Shown piece by piece: positions 43,812-52,203 of a stretch of DNA of 64,000 bases. The translations under genes and the position numbers were made by a program. The stretch covers positions 4,977,001-5,041,000 of the forward strand of contig NZ_JBGNFV010000001.1 in the NCBI RefSeq assembly GCF_041449215.1, given 5' to 3'. This DNA comes from Roseivirga sp. BDSF3-8 (GTDB taxonomy: Bacteria; Bacteroidota; Bacteroidia; Cytophagales; Cyclobacteriaceae). The notes below the pieces were generated by a model. The model saw nothing but the letters and a program-made list of their open reading frames with translations. It was not told where the DNA came from and made no database searches. How positions within the stretch are numbered: position 1 is the stretch's first letter; every line of letters begins with the position of its first letter.

Positions 43812-44751
43812 CCTGAAATAGGAAGAAGTGTCAAGATAGGGCTAGTCCAGAAGGGGGCTGTTCATATGAATTTGAGCAAAAGCCTGGTGAGGATGCTGGA
43901 GATGATTGAGGAGGCGGGTAGGCAAGGGGTCAATCTGCTGGTATTTGGAGAAACATGGCTCACGGGCTATCCGGTCTGGCTGGATTACTGTCCGGATATT
44001 GCTATATGGGGTAATGAATGGACCAAAAAGGTATTTGGGGACATGCATGTTAATTTCCTGGTTGTACCTGGTCCTGAGACTGAAGCTATTGGTGAGCTGG
44101 CAAAAATACGGAATGGTGATCGTGATGGGAGCCAATGAGCGGGGGGTTAAGGGTAAATACGACGGAACGCTCTTTAATACGCTATTACTATTTGATGACA
44201 ACGGTAGGCTAGCTAATCACCATAGAAAGCTTATGCCTACCTACACTGAGAAGATGGTGTATGGTATAGGTGAGGGGCATGGGCTCAGGGCTGTTGAAAC
44301 CTCTTTTGGACCTGTAAGGGGCCTTATCTGCTGGGAGTATTGGATGCCTATGGCACGTCAGGCTATGCATGATGAAAATGAGCACATTCACGTGGCACTA
44401 TGGCCCAGGGGCATGACCTTCATGAAGTAGCCAGCAGGCAGTATGCATTTGAAGGACCCTGTAATAGCAGCCGGTCAGATCATGAGGGTGTCGGACATTC
44501 CTGACTACCTTACTATACAGCCTACCTATAAGGACACACCAGACCACCTTTTCTTAAATGGAGGTAGTTGCCTGATAGGGCCTGACGGGCACTATGTGCT
44601 TTCTCCCGTTTATGCTCAGTAAGACATTATTTATGCCACTATAGAAGATGTCCAATCGGTAATAGGTGAGCGGATGACGCTAGATGTGTCCGGACATTAT
44701 CAGCGGCCTGATGTTTTTGATTACCAGATAAACAAATCCAGAAAGGATTGA
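43812..44751 (+). pseudogene. Nitrilase pseudogene (several frameshifts and a nonsense codon)
   Basis: The reading continues as a carbon-nitrogen hydrolase in pieces. Frame A (from about 43833, no start codon seen) gives KIGLVQKGAVHM, then GVNLLVFGETWLTGYP with the catalytic Glu, up to GELAK. A frameshift in the A-run at 44102-44106 moves to frame B: YGMVIVMGANERG, HRKLMPT with the catalytic Lys, and GLICWEYWMP with the catalytic Cys. A second shift in the G-run at 44407-44410 gives HDLHEVASRQYAFEG. A third near 44460 restores AAGQIMRVSDIPDYL, and a TAA at about 44621 interrupts before DIIYATIEDV. It ends at 44751. All three catalytic residues survive, so inactivation is recent. Confidence 0.85.
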
Positions 44752-44793
44752 TGGTCAGGAACCAATTTTTTTTATCTCCGTATTAAGCTTACG

Positions 44794-45789
44794 ATGACTG
44801 ACAAGAAAGTATACGATACCCTGATTATAGGTGCCGGACCCTGTGGCCTGGCTTGTGGTATAGAAGCAAAAAAAGCCGGCCTGGACTATCTTATTATTGA
44901 TAAGGGAAGCATCACCGAAAGCATCAGGCGGTACCCTATCAACATGACTTTCTTTAGTACGTCTGAGAATATCGAGATAGGAGATATCCCTTTTACGTCT
45001 GCTGAAATGCGGCCAACGCGAACGGAAGCTCTCCGATACTATCGTCGTGTGGTGGATCATTTTGATCTGAATCTACAACTTTTTACCTGCGTAGAGGACA
45101 TCCGAAATGCTAATGAAATCTTTTCTGTTATAACTAATAAAGGGACATTTCTTGCGAGAAAGGTGGTGCTGGCTATTGGCTATTATGACCTGCCAAGGCT
45201 TATACACGTGCCGGGTGAAGACTTACCACACGTTAGTCATTACTATGATGAGGCTTACCAGTATAGCACCTCAGAGGTGGTAGTGGTGGGTGGAGCAAAC
45301 TCTGCTATAGAAACTGCTCTGGACCTTTACCGCAATGGAGCCAGGGTTACAGTGGTGCACCAGTTCGGGGACTTTGATGATACAGCAAAGTACTGGATAA
45401 CTCCTGACATACGTAACCGGGTTAAAAAAGGGGACATCAACGCACATTTCTCTTCCAAAATAACCTCTATCAATGAAAAGGAGATAGAGATCAAACACCT
45501 CGAAAGTGGTGACACTCAAACTATTCCCGCTGATTTTGTCTTTTTGATGACTGGTTACAGGCCTGATGCGGAACTGATGGAACGAATTGGAGTGACGCTA
45601 AATGGTGAGGCATTTATCCCTGAGTTCAATCAAAACAGCTTCGAAACGAATGTGCCAGGTATTTATGTGGCAGGCTCTGTAGTAGGTGGTGAAGAGACAG
45701 CAAAGATATTTATTGAAAACGGGAAGGAACACGGTAAGCAGGTGATCGCCCATATCAAGGAAGTTTTAGAGACAAAGCTTCAGCACTAA
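44794..45789 (+). CDS. ypdA: YpdA-family FAD/NAD(P) disulfide reductase (putative bacillithiol disulfide reductase)
   Basis: This 331-residue flavoprotein has two dinucleotide folds: FAD loop IIGAGPCGLACGIEAK at the N-terminus and the NADPH loop VVVGGANSAIETALDL in the middle. The family signature is FFSTSENIEIGDIPF. It lacks the CxxC of thioredoxin reductases, as YpdA does. In Firmicutes YpdA recycles oxidised bacillithiol; many Bacteroidota make this thiol. It is convergent with, and overlaps by four bases, a DinB-family gene; DinB proteins include bacillithiol transferases. Confidence 0.88.
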   Translation: MTDKKVYDTLIIGAGPCGLACGIEAKKAGLDYLIIDKGSITESIRRYPINMTFFSTSENIEIGDIPFTSAEMRPTRTEALRYYRRVVDHFDLNLQLFTCVEDIRNANEIFSVITNKGTFLARKVVLAIGYYDLPRLIHVPGEDLPHVSHYYDEAYQYSTSEVVVVGGANSAIETALDLYRNGARVTVVHQFGDFDDTAKYWITPDIRNRVKKGDINAHFSSKITSINEKEIEIKHLESGDTQTIPADFVFLMTGYRPDAELMERIGVTLNGEAFIPEFNQNSFETNVPGIYVAGSVVGGEETAKIFIENGKEHGKQVIAHIKEVLETKLQH

Positions 45790-46310
45790 TCCAGGTATCT
45801 CTCTGATAATATTTCCATATGGTGTGCAAGATGGCCTCCAATTATGTATGCTATAGCCCGCACTGTCATCGGATGGCCATTAACCACGCAGCTCCTATCC
45901 CAGTCACGACCATCCAGGTAGCGGTAAAAATCGAGGGTAGACTGCCTTATATTGATAAACTCCTTGTAGAAGCTCTCTGCTGAGCGGTGGGCAAAACGGC
46001 CATTCGCTACGTAGGCGTTTTCATCAAAGCCGGGAAGGGATTCTTTCTCTCCCCGTGCAATGGCAAGTGCTCTGTATACAAATATTCTTTCCCCATCCAG
46101 GATATGCCCTATAAGCTCTCTTATACTCCATTTACCCTCTGCATAGCGATAATCCCACTTATCTTCCGGAACTGAGTTTATGAGCGTGGCAAATGATTCT
46201 CCCTGTCTCTCGAGGTATTGGCATGTATCACCGGAAATCCTGGTCACATACTGGTGGTAATAATCATTATACTCACCTTTTTCAGGTCTTTTGTTTTGGT
46301 CAGCCTTCAT
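45786..46310 (-). CDS. DinB-family protein (possible bacillithiol-dependent transferase)
   Basis: This 174-residue four-helix-bundle protein of the DinB/YfiT group has a metal-binding histidine triad visible as H in RELIGHILDGE and two near the end in GGHLAHHMEIL. This arrangement fits metal-dependent thiol transferases (BstA type). The substrate is unknown. Its stop overlaps the YpdA stop region by four bases on the opposite strand, supporting a shared thiol theme. Confidence 0.82.
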   Translation of the reverse strand: MKADQNKRPEKGEYNDYYHQYVTRISGDTCQYLERQGESFATLINSVPEDKWDYRYAEGKWSIRELIGHILDGERIFVYRALAIARGEKESLPGFDENAYVANGRFAHRSAESFYKEFINIRQSTLDFYRYLDGRDWDRSCVVNGHPMTVRAIAYIIGGHLAHHMEILSERYLD

Positions 46311-46628
46311 ATTGTCACGTCATTGCTTATACTACACCACATAGGTAACCGTTATTAACGAGATAAAAAATAGATATCGGCGGGTTGTCTTAAGGCAACT
46401 AAAAAACACCTAAATCTGCTTAGAAATACTCTGCAAGCAGAATAAAGACATATTTACTCTTAAAACAATCTACCCTTCCGCATTTTCTGACGTGTGGAGT
46501 TGGCCCTGGTATGGGAAAAACAGGCTCTGAACATTGTTTTTCTTACATTTATTTTTCTAAAATAATATTATGAAATTACGTTTATCCCAATAATTTTGTC
46601 CGCACATTGACCAAATTTGAATGATCTG
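46311..46628. other. Intergenic region with promoter of the FadL-type gene
   Basis: About 318 bases between divergent genes. TAATTTTG at 46591-46598 fits the -7 promoter consensus for the plus-strand gene, about 30 bases before its ATG. No clear TTG lies at -33. Nothing else was recognised. Confidence 0.4.
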
Positions 46629-47912
46629 ATGAGAAAAAAGTTACTTACACTTATGGCTGCCAGCCTGCTCGCTTCGAGTGCATGGGCCAGTGGCTTCCAG
46701 GTGTTACTACAGGGAAACCGGTCTACGGCGATGGGCAACCTCGGTGTGGCTGTTTCGCCTGATGTTTCCAGTGTTTTCTTCAACCCCGGTGCACTGGCTA
46801 TGATGGACCAGACTGGTGGTGCCATGATCGGTTTGAATCTTATCCAGTCTAACTCTGCATTCTATGATAGCCAAACTGAGAACAGCATCTATACTGCCGA
46901 AACGGAAAACCCTATGGGTACTCCCTTTCACTTGTATGCTGCTCATGGTAATGACAAATTCAAGGTAGGCCTTGGTGTTTATACACCCTACGGATCTAAT
47001 GTAGATTGGGAAGCTGACTGGAAAGGCCAGTTTTTATTAGATCAGATCGAGCTGAGGGCCATTTTTGTACAGCCCACAGCGAGTTACAGAATTACTGAAA
47101 ATATTAGCATAGGTGGTGGACCTGTTTATGCTTTTGGTAGTGTAAACCTTCAGCGTGACCTTCCTTTTAACAATGCTGAGGGCCAGGGTAGCATTGAGCT
47201 GGACGGCGATGCTTCCGGCTGGGGATATAATGTGGGGGTTTTCTTCACATTAAGCGAAAAGGTAAATCTTGGATTTAGCTACCGCTCTAAAGTGGATATG
47301 GAAGTTGACGATGGTGACGTTATCTATACCAACGTTCCGGCCCTGGCTTCTCCCCTGTTTCCTGCAGACAATTCGTTCTCTGCCTCTCTTCCCCTTCCCA
47401 GTAACACAAACATAGGAATAACCTATATGCCTACTGAGCAGTGGAGCATTGGCTTTGAAGCCAACATGGTGGGATGGGGTGCTTATGAAGCGCTGGCATT
47501 CGACTTTGAAAAAGAAGGTGCTGACGGTGAAGGACTGCAGGACAGCAGCTCTCCCAGAAACTATGAAGACTCTTTTGTATTCCACCTAGGTGCAGAATAC
47601 AGATTATCTGACGTAGTGGCCCTCCGCGGTGGTGGATACTATGACCAGACGCCTGTACAGCTTGGGTACATGACTCCTGAAACTCCGGATGCAAACCGTG
47701 TGGGACTGACTGCCGGTGTGGGACTGACATTTGGTAACCTTGTGCTGGATGCCTCCTTCCTTTACATTAATGGAGAGGAAAGAACGCAAACGACCCAGGA
47801 TGCACTTGATGCCGGCACGCTTAACCCGGATGCGGGTACCCAGGATGTACTTCCAGGTACTTACAAGCTAAACGCGTTCATTCCTGGTCTGTCTGCTTCT
47901 TATAAATTTTAA
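46629..47912 (+). CDS. OmpP1/FadL/TodX-family outer-membrane transport protein
   Basis: This 427-residue protein, read from the ATG at 46629, has a signal peptide ending in SSAWA and then SGFQVLLQGNRSTAMGNLGVA, the FadL N-terminal plug motif (GFQ...ARATAMGGAG type). The rest has amphipathic strands with aromatic ends (VGLGVYTPYGSNVDW; VNLGFSYRSKVDME; WSIGFEANMVGW; FVFHLGAEYRL) and a terminal SYKF. FadL proteins move hydrophobic molecules such as fatty acids across the outer membrane. A longer frame with TTG at 46617 is less likely. The next gene, an SGNH-type lipoprotein, overlaps by one base. Confidence 0.9.
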   Translation: MRKKLLTLMAASLLASSAWASGFQVLLQGNRSTAMGNLGVAVSPDVSSVFFNPGALAMMDQTGGAMIGLNLIQSNSAFYDSQTENSIYTAETENPMGTPFHLYAAHGNDKFKVGLGVYTPYGSNVDWEADWKGQFLLDQIELRAIFVQPTASYRITENISIGGGPVYAFGSVNLQRDLPFNNAEGQGSIELDGDASGWGYNVGVFFTLSEKVNLGFSYRSKVDMEVDDGDVIYTNVPALASPLFPADNSFSASLPLPSNTNIGITYMPTEQWSIGFEANMVGWGAYEALAFDFEKEGADGEGLQDSSSPRNYEDSFVFHLGAEYRLSDVVALRGGGYYDQTPVQLGYMTPETPDANRVGLTAGVGLTFGNLVLDASFLYINGEERTQTTQDALDAGTLNPDAGTQDVLPGTYKLNAFIPGLSASYKF

Positions 47913-49609
47913 TGAAGAGAATAATGATGAGAAATAATATATATCTCGGCATAATTACCGCAGGCCTTTTCATGTTCTCCTGCGAGCCCGAAATTGACGT
48001 ACCTGAACCGACCAACGGCGAAGCTGATTTTAGTACCTATGTAGCCTTGGGTAACTCCCTTACCGCCGGTTACACTGATGGTGCACTATACCGTGAGGGG
48101 CAGCTTAACTCGTATCCTTCTATTATTGCCAGTCAAATGATGGAAGTCGGTGGGGGTGATTTTGTACAACCACTGGTACCGGAAGGTAATGGCATTGGAG
48201 GCAGCGGAGATGGTAAACTTGAGCTTTCAATCATTAATGGCAGCCCTTTCCCCATTCCCACAGATGGTGATCCTGCTGCATTCGGTACGCCAACGGTTAG
48301 CGGACCGTACAATAACCTAGGCGTGCCTGGCGCAAGGTCTTTCCACCTGGTAACTCCAGGCTATGGTTCTGAGCAGGGAAATCCCTTCTTTGCCCGCATC
48401 GCCACAGCGCCCACTACTACGGTAGTTGCTGATGCAGCAGCGCAAAACCCGACATTCTTTACGTTGTGGATAGGTAATAATGATATACTGGGTTATGCCC
48501 TTTCAGGGGGTGACGGAGATGAAATCACTCCTGTAAGTACGTTCCAGCAGGCAATGGGAGGCATAGTAGGTACTCTCACTACGGCTAATGCCGATATTGA
48601 AGGAGCTCTTGCTAATATACCCGACGTAACTGAAATACCTTATTTTACCACTGTACCCTATAATGCTTTTGTACTTACTGCCGAGCAGGCAGCGGGTGCC
48701 AATGCAAGTCTTGCGGCTCAAATCGAGCCTGTGGTAGAATCACAGGTAATTGTTACTGTTGCTTCTGCTACCGGTGTAGCCACAGAGGCTGTTTACACAC
48801 AGGCTTATCAGCAGGCAAAACAGCAGGGAGCAAATGACCAGGAGGCCGCCAGTGCTGCTCAGGCATATGTGCAAAGCGTTGAAGGACAAACTGCAATAGG
48901 CACTACAAGGGATCTGATAATAGACAACCTTGATGCCACTGGCCTTGATGAGCCTTTGAATACGCTCGTAAGTAATACTAATCTGTTGATTGATAACCCT
49001 GGCGTTCGTCCGGTAGAGCTTCAGCAGCAGATTGATTACCTGATCGCAACTCCTGAGGATCGCCCTCAGGAACTTGTGGCAGCTATTAACCAGCAAATCC
49101 AAGGCCTTCGCAATGCCGGGTTTTACCCTACGCTGCAGGAAGGTGCTAATGGATTCCTGATTGCGGATGAGAACTCTCTCACCGGCGTGAGGCTTGCCAC
49201 CGAGAATGATAGAATTTTACTGGATGTAGCCAGATTATCATCTGAGCAAATTGCTGCGGGACCTCTCGCGGACAACCTTGTGCTTACTGTGGATGAGATT
49301 GCTCTTATCGATCAGGCTCGCTCATCTTATAATAGTATCATTTCTGGTGTCGCCAATGATAATGGGTTTGCCCTGGTTGATGTGGATGGCTTGTTTACCA
49401 GCCTCATCGAAGGTGGAATCTTTGTTGATGGTGAAAACTTCAGCAGCGAATTTGTAACAGGTAATGCTTTTGGTCTGGATGGTGTACACCTTTCTCCTGC
49501 CGGCGCTGCCGTAGTGGCTAATACGTTCATTGATGCTATCAACAGTAAATATAACAGCAGTATTCCTCCTGTAAATATCAGTAGCTATAGGGGCAACATC
49601 CTCCCCTGA
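47912..49609 (+). CDS. SGNH/GDSL-like lipoprotein with a large insertion
   Basis: This 565-residue protein has a lipoprotein-type signal (LGIITAGLFMFSC). Block I reads ALGNSLTAGYTDG (GNSL for GDSL), GVPGARSF is near block II, WIGNNDILG is block III, and DGVHLSPAGAAV is block V with the catalytic Asp/His. Between blocks III and V lies an inserted segment of about 200 residues, alanine/glutamine rich (AYQQAKQQGANDQEAASAAQ) and likely helical. The partner FadL gene is directly upstream (TAATG overlap). FadL plus SGNH lipoprotein pairs are frequent in Bacteroidota; the enzyme may release acyl groups for uptake. That is inference. Confidence 0.85.
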   Translation: MKRIMMRNNIYLGIITAGLFMFSCEPEIDVPEPTNGEADFSTYVALGNSLTAGYTDGALYREGQLNSYPSIIASQMMEVGGGDFVQPLVPEGNGIGGSGDGKLELSIINGSPFPIPTDGDPAAFGTPTVSGPYNNLGVPGARSFHLVTPGYGSEQGNPFFARIATAPTTTVVADAAAQNPTFFTLWIGNNDILGYALSGGDGDEITPVSTFQQAMGGIVGTLTTANADIEGALANIPDVTEIPYFTTVPYNAFVLTAEQAAGANASLAAQIEPVVESQVIVTVASATGVATEAVYTQAYQQAKQQGANDQEAASAAQAYVQSVEGQTAIGTTRDLIIDNLDATGLDEPLNTLVSNTNLLIDNPGVRPVELQQQIDYLIATPEDRPQELVAAINQQIQGLRNAGFYPTLQEGANGFLIADENSLTGVRLATENDRILLDVARLSSEQIAAGPLADNLVLTVDEIALIDQARSSYNSIISGVANDNGFALVDVDGLFTSLIEGGIFVDGENFSSEFVTGNAFGLDGVHLSPAGAAVVANTFIDAINSKYNSSIPPVNISSYRGNILP

Positions 49610-49646
49610 TCTATACAGAAATTTATATCCGGATTTTTCCGGCTAC

Positions 49647-49675
49647 AAAAGGTGCTCTATCGGGGCACCTTTTTT
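49647..49675 (+). terminator. Intrinsic terminator of the FadL-SGNH operon
   Basis: AAAAGGTGC (49647-49655) pairs with GCACCTTTT (49665-49673) around a 9-base loop, with a T run after it. Confidence 0.88.
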
Positions 49676-49895
49676 CAATTGGGTGGGGCAAAAATATCGT
49701 TTATTGAAAATTTATAAAGGAAATATCAAACAGCAACCTATTGGTTTTCAATTAGTTAGTGGTTTTTGAAACACTATTACTAAAAATTAATTGTATATAC
49801 ATACATTTTTTCTAAACTTCACTTTGACTTTCTCGTAAAGAGATACGTCAGATTTATTCATTCAAATACAAAGTCCGAACAAACTGTTTTTAATT

Positions 49896-50660
49896 ATGAA
49901 AACATTGAAATTTACCGGTGTATTATCTCTTGCCGCAATGTTGGCAATGGCCGGCTGTACTGGAAATCCTGATAGTGATAAGGCAGAAGTTGGCGAAGCA
50001 CAGGAAGTGCAGGAAGTGGCAACTGCCGAGGATTATGCCATCAACACTGAGGAAAGCTCAGTATCATGGGTAGGTACCAAGCCAGGTGGACGTCATAATG
50101 GTACTTTCGGTATCACTGACGGTACGCTTTCTGTAGAAGGTGATAAGATCGTAGGTGGTAAAGTAACTATTGATCTTAACGCAATTTTAGTAGAAGACCT
50201 TGACGGTGAAGATGAGCAAAAGCTAGTAGGCCACCTTCAGAGTCCTGATTTCTTTGCTGTGGCAGAATATCCTAATGCCATGTTCGAAATTGTAAGTAGT
50301 GAGGCGATTTCAGGTTCAGAAGCTTCTGAAGAAAATTCAGGCGAAGAAAACGAATACAAGATTGCTAACCCTACGCACAAAATTACGGGTAACCTTACTA
50401 TGCGTGGCAATACTAAGTCTGTAACATTCCCTGCAAAAGTAACTATGCAGGATGGTAAAGTAATGGCACAGGCTAAATTCAACATTGACCGTACCGAGTG
50501 GGGCGTGTCTTACGGTGATGAGTCGAAAGCAGTAGATAAGGCTAAAGATCAGTTTATTTACAATACTGTAAATGTAGGTTTCGATATCGTTGCCAGTGAA
50601 GGCATGAACGATGTGGAAGCTAATGCTTCTACTGAGACTGAAGAAGAAGCTGTAAACTAA
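49896..50660 (+). CDS. YceI-family lipoprotein
   Basis: This 254-residue protein has a lipoprotein signal (LAAMLAMAGC, Cys at 20), then an acidic linker (residues 25-45). The YceI lipocalin-like barrel follows: VSWVGTKPGGRHNGTFGI, GGKVTIDLNAILVEDL, ADFFAVAEYP-type FFAVAEYPNAMFEI, HKITGNLTMRGNTKSVTFP and DRTEWGV. YceI barrels bind isoprenoid or lipid-like ligands. Two acidic insertions (EASEENSGEENEY and the C-terminal ETEEEAVN) are added to the usual length. Single gene with its own terminator. Confidence 0.9.
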   Translation: MKTLKFTGVLSLAAMLAMAGCTGNPDSDKAEVGEAQEVQEVATAEDYAINTEESSVSWVGTKPGGRHNGTFGITDGTLSVEGDKIVGGKVTIDLNAILVEDLDGEDEQKLVGHLQSPDFFAVAEYPNAMFEIVSSEAISGSEASEENSGEENEYKIANPTHKITGNLTMRGNTKSVTFPAKVTMQDGKVMAQAKFNIDRTEWGVSYGDESKAVDKAKDQFIYNTVNVGFDIVASEGMNDVEANASTETEEEAVN

Positions 50661-50683
50661 TTATTTCCTTAGGGAATTAAAGT

Positions 50684-50712
50684 AAGGAGGCCGCAACCGG
50701 CCTCCTTTTTTT
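50684..50712 (+). terminator. Intrinsic terminator after the yceI-like gene
   Basis: AAGGAGGCC (50684-50692) and GGCCTCCTT (50699-50707) form a perfect 9-bp stem with loop GCAACC and a T run to 50712. Confidence 0.9.
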
Positions 50713-50727
50713 ATGCTGCTAATTTTA

Positions 50728-50735
50728 TACATTTG
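50728..50735 (+). promoter_or_regulatory. -7 element of the pabB promoter
   Basis: TACATTTG fits TAnnTTTG; a T-rich stretch at 50704-50712 lies where the -33 element should be, overlapping the terminator T run. The transcript would begin about 13 bases before the ATG at 50755. Confidence 0.5.
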
Positions 50736-50754
50736 CGCCCTGTAATCCTGGAAA

Positions 50755-52050
50755 ATGATCCGTAATAAGGCAGAGTTCTCCATAAAAGATAAAGGTTCTT
50801 TTGTAGCAAGCGCCTTACAGTGGGCAAATGCGTTCAGCCATCTAAGCTACTTTCAATCCAACGACATCCCCTACCCTTTTGAGGGCTTCACAGAAGTACT
50901 TATGTGTGGGGCGCATAAAGTACTTAACCGGCATACGGGGAATACCTTTGCGTATGTGGGTGACTTTCACCACAAGATTGGTGATTACCTGGCGGGTTAT
51001 TTCGGATATGACCTGAAAAATGAAGTTGAGGCACTCAGCAGCCTTCATAATGATCCGCTGGACTGTCCTCTTTACAGTTTCTTTCAGCCATTGCATATCA
51101 TCTTTTTGTATGAGGAAAGGGTTGAGATCCATTCACCGCTGGATCCATACGTAGTATTTGCTCAAATACAGGCCACGCCATGCCCTGTACCGGATACGCA
51201 TGAGTCAATATCCCTTATTCCGCATATGTCCAGAATGGAGTATCTGGAGCGGTTTGAGAAAATCCGGCAGCATATTGAAGAGGGTGATGTGTATGAACTT
51301 AATTTATGTATGGGCTTTACAGGAAATGCGGCGATTTCACCGGTGTTTCGCTATTTATTGCTGAATGAGCTAAGTCCGGCCCCCTTCTCATGCTTTCAAA
51401 AAAACCACCATCATTATCTATTATCAGCAAGCCCTGAACGGTTTCTGCGAAAAAAAGGTGACCAGGTTCTGAGCCAGCCTATTAAAGGAACAGCACCACG
51501 CGGCGGTAACCCTAATGAAGATGAACAGCTTAAAGTTGCTTTAAGACATAATGAAAAGGAGCTGGCAGAAAACATGATGATTGCCGACCTGGTGAGAAAT
51601 GATCTGGCCAGAACAGCGATACCAGGCACGGTGAAAGCGGAAGAGTTGTTTGGCATATATAGCTTCAGGCAAGTTCATCAGATGATTACTTCGATATCTG
51701 CTAAGGTATCTTCTGAAACCCACTGGGCAGATATTATAAAGCATGCATTTCCTATGGGGAGTATGACGGGTGCCCCTAAAGTGATGGCTATGCAGCTCAT
51801 TGAAAAATACGAAACCCTTCGCCGGGGAATATACAGTGGAGCAGCGGGCTTCATTACTCCTTCAGGGGATTTTGATATGAACGTGGTCATAAGAAGCCTG
51901 ATCTATAATGAAAAAACCCAGACCCTAGGATTCCAGGTGGGCAGTGCTATCACTTATGATGCAGAAGGAACTGCTGAGTACCAGGAATGCCTTCTAAAAG
52001 CCTCTGCCATATGTAAATTACTGGGATCAGACCTCACCCCCTTTACATGA
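50755..52050 (+). CDS. pabB: Aminodeoxychorismate synthase component I
   Basis: This 431-residue chorismate-utilising enzyme is of the TrpE/PabB family. The diagnostic segment is SQPIKGTAPRGG: lysine in PIKGT marks aminodeoxychorismate synthase, whereas anthranilate synthase has PIAGT. Other family blocks are GDVYELNLCMGF, FSCFQ, SASPERFL, ENMMIADLVRNDLA, FPMGSMTGAPKV and RRGIYSGAAGFITPSGDFDMNVVIRS. It makes 4-amino-4-deoxychorismate for folate synthesis. No glutaminase subunit gene is adjacent, nor pabC; these must lie elsewhere. An ATG at 50755 follows a promoter at 13-base distance. Confidence 0.88.
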   Translation: MIRNKAEFSIKDKGSFVASALQWANAFSHLSYFQSNDIPYPFEGFTEVLMCGAHKVLNRHTGNTFAYVGDFHHKIGDYLAGYFGYDLKNEVEALSSLHNDPLDCPLYSFFQPLHIIFLYEERVEIHSPLDPYVVFAQIQATPCPVPDTHESISLIPHMSRMEYLERFEKIRQHIEEGDVYELNLCMGFTGNAAISPVFRYLLLNELSPAPFSCFQKNHHHYLLSASPERFLRKKGDQVLSQPIKGTAPRGGNPNEDEQLKVALRHNEKELAENMMIADLVRNDLARTAIPGTVKAEELFGIYSFRQVHQMITSISAKVSSETHWADIIKHAFPMGSMTGAPKVMAMQLIEKYETLRRGIYSGAAGFITPSGDFDMNVVIRSLIYNEKTQTLGFQVGSAITYDAEGTAEYQECLLKASAICKLLGSDLTPFT

Positions 52051-52106
52051 TGCAGACAAATTCGAATAAAAACCTGACATAATGTCATAAACACTTCCTT
52101 TTTTCT

Positions 52107-52114
52107 TAATTTTG
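52107..52114 (+). promoter_or_regulatory. -7 element of the miaB promoter
   Basis: TAATTTTG fits the Bacteroidota consensus; the -33 region has only ATGTC. Transcription from it would start near 52121 and include the short upstream ORF. Confidence 0.45.
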
Positions 52115-52140
52115 CATTTCCTGAGAAGGGCGCCTGGAAA

Positions 52141-52200
52141 ATGCTGCACTATCGAACTTTATTCAGGGAGTGCGCCGTTTACTCACACACAATAGAATAA
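52141..52200 (+). CDS. Short upstream ORF of miaB (19 residues)
   Basis: ATG at 52141 runs to TAA at 52198-52200, three bases before the miaB ATG at 52204. The peptide (MLHYRTLFRECAVYSHTIE) contains six codons starting with U (TAT, TTA, TTC, TGC, TAC, TCA) among its 18 after the start, the codon class read by the tRNAs that MiaB modifies. The frame may be coincidental; a coupling or autoregulatory leader role is a guess. No terminator follows. Confidence 0.35.
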   Translation: MLHYRTLFRECAVYSHTIE

Positions 52201-52203
52201 GGA

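Noticed and set aside
43906-44101. N-terminal part of the 174-residue frame over the nitrilase
   Set aside because: Its first 65 residues are an out-of-frame shadow of the real nitrilase frame; only the part after the frameshift is nitrilase.
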